DNA of 64,000 bases from Oscillospiraceae bacterium. GTDB taxonomy: Bacteria > Bacillota > Clostridia > Oscillospirales > Acutalibacteraceae. The position numbers were made by a program, and so were the translations under genes. Below, piece by piece: positions 63,158 to 64,000 of this stretch (the first letter of the stretch is position 1; each line of letters starts with the position of its first letter). The notes beneath the pieces were generated by a model. It was not told where the DNA came from, did no database searches, and saw only the letters and a program-made list of their open reading frames with translations. The DNA lies in NCBI GenBank assembly GCA_031256825.1, contig JAIRPV010000027.1:1-64000 (forward strand), written 5' to 3'.

Positions 63158-64000
63158 AACCTATACCGTTCCCCTCCAAAAGCTTGCCGACGACAACGGG
63201 TATACGTTCGTTCATTTCCCCCAGGGGGCGCAGCATTCCGTCAGTTCGCGCGACGTGAACCGGCCGGGGCTGGTGCTGGCGGGCTTTCTGGAGCATTTTG
63301 ACGCCAGCCGCGTGCAGTTTTTGGGCTTTGCCGAAATGGATTATTTGGCGAACCTGCGCGACGAAGTGCGCGCGCGGCGGCTGGAGGATTATTTTGCCCT
63401 GCGCCCCGCCGCGCTGGTGCTGACCCGCGACATCGCCTGCCCGGAGCAGATGCTGGAGCTGGCGCGCCGCCACGACGTGCCGCTGCTTGCCACGGGGGCT
63501 TCCACATCGGCCAGCATGGCCGCGCTGATTTCGTATCTCAGCGTGGAGCTGGCTGAACGGGTCACGCGCCACGGCGTGCTGGTTGAGGTCTATGGCCAGG
63601 GCGTTTTGATTTTGGGCGAAAGCGGCGTGGGCAAGAGCGAAACCGCCATTGAGCTGATCAAGCGCGGGCACCGCCTCGTGGCCGACGACGCGGTGGAGAT
63701 CCGCCGCGTCAGCGATAAAACCCTCGTGGGCAGCGCGCCCGACAATATCCGCCACTTTATCGAGGTGCGGGGCGTGGGGATCATCAATGCCCGGCGCATT
63801 TTTGGCATGGGCGCGGTCAAGCTCACGGAAAAAATCAATATGGTCATTCAGCTTGAGCAATGGAGCGACAAAGTGTATGATCGGCTGGGGCTGGACGACG
63901 AATATGTGGATATCCTCGGCATCCGCGTCCCCGCGAATGTTGTGCCCGTTAAGCCCGGGCGCAATCTTTCCATCATTGTGGAGGCCGCCGCCATGAACAA
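63150..64000 (+). CDS. hprK: HPr kinase/phosphorylase, 3' truncated by the window
   Basis: VLVEVYGQGVLILGESGVGKSETAIELIKRGHRLVADDAVEIRR; IRHFIEVRGVGIINARRIFGMGAVKLTEKINMVIQLEQW. Confidence 0.94.
   Translation, partial: MPETYTVPLQKLADDNGYTFVHFPQGAQHSVSSRDVNRPGLVLAGFLEHFDASRVQFLGFAEMDYLANLRDEVRARRLEDYFALRPAALVLTRDIACPEQMLELARRHDVPLLATGASTSASMAALISYLSVELAERVTRHGVLVEVYGQGVLILGESGVGKSETAIELIKRGHRLVADDAVEIRRVSDKTLVGSAPDNIRHFIEVRGVGIINARRIFGMGAVKLTEKINMVIQLEQWSDKVYDRLGLDDEYVDILGIRVPANVVPVKPGRNLSIIVEAAAMN

Noticed and set aside
1-64000. tRNA genes, CRISPR arrays, rRNA, transposases or prophage modules
   Set aside because: No CRISPR-like spacer/repeat array, rRNA segment, transposase, integrase or phage structural genes recognised by reading; no tRNA seen, but tRNAscan-SE would be needed to exclude one.

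Overview
This 64 kb window looks like chromosome from a GC-rich Firmicute, probably Clostridia/Oscillospirales-like. That assignment rests on gene content only: HydEFG, NfnAB, LL-diaminopimelate aminotransferase, ECF transporter, HprK. Contents from left to right: (1) the 3' part of a giant internally repeated protein; (2) a two-gene ABC-exporter/DUF1854 locus preceded by a short Cys-rich ORF and an intrinsic terminator; (3) M23 peptidase, MreB-like protein, ComF and RNase P RNA; (4) HydF-HydG-HydE, A-type flavoprotein and NfnAB; (5) 184-bp tandem repeats; (6) GH95, a TepA-like protease and secreted or small unknown proteins; (7) a full shikimate/phenylalanine operon (aroF-aroB-aroA-aroC-pheA-GNAT-aroE/K-aroQ) behind an aromatic-rich leader peptide and attenuator-like terminator; (8) GH36; (9) two surface-type proteins; (10) a cobalamin-riboswitch operon coding for transcobalamin-like (DUF4430) and alpha/alpha-barrel secreted proteins plus an ECF transporter, with an apparent frameshift in the S component; (11) rhamnulokinase, Fe-ADH, metF and metH; (12) dnaA, dapF, dapL, QueT-like transporter and the start of hprK. 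The most interesting observations are the riboswitch-controlled transcobalamin/intrinsic-factor-like uptake operon, a recurrent 22-bp bipartite palindrome (TGTAAAG-N8-CTTTACA) found in the aro and met loci, two leader-peptide/terminator arrangements, a recurring aromatic C-terminal tail on secreted proteins, and two homopolymer tracts that break or shift reading frames. All family names come from reading the sequence; no database search was run.
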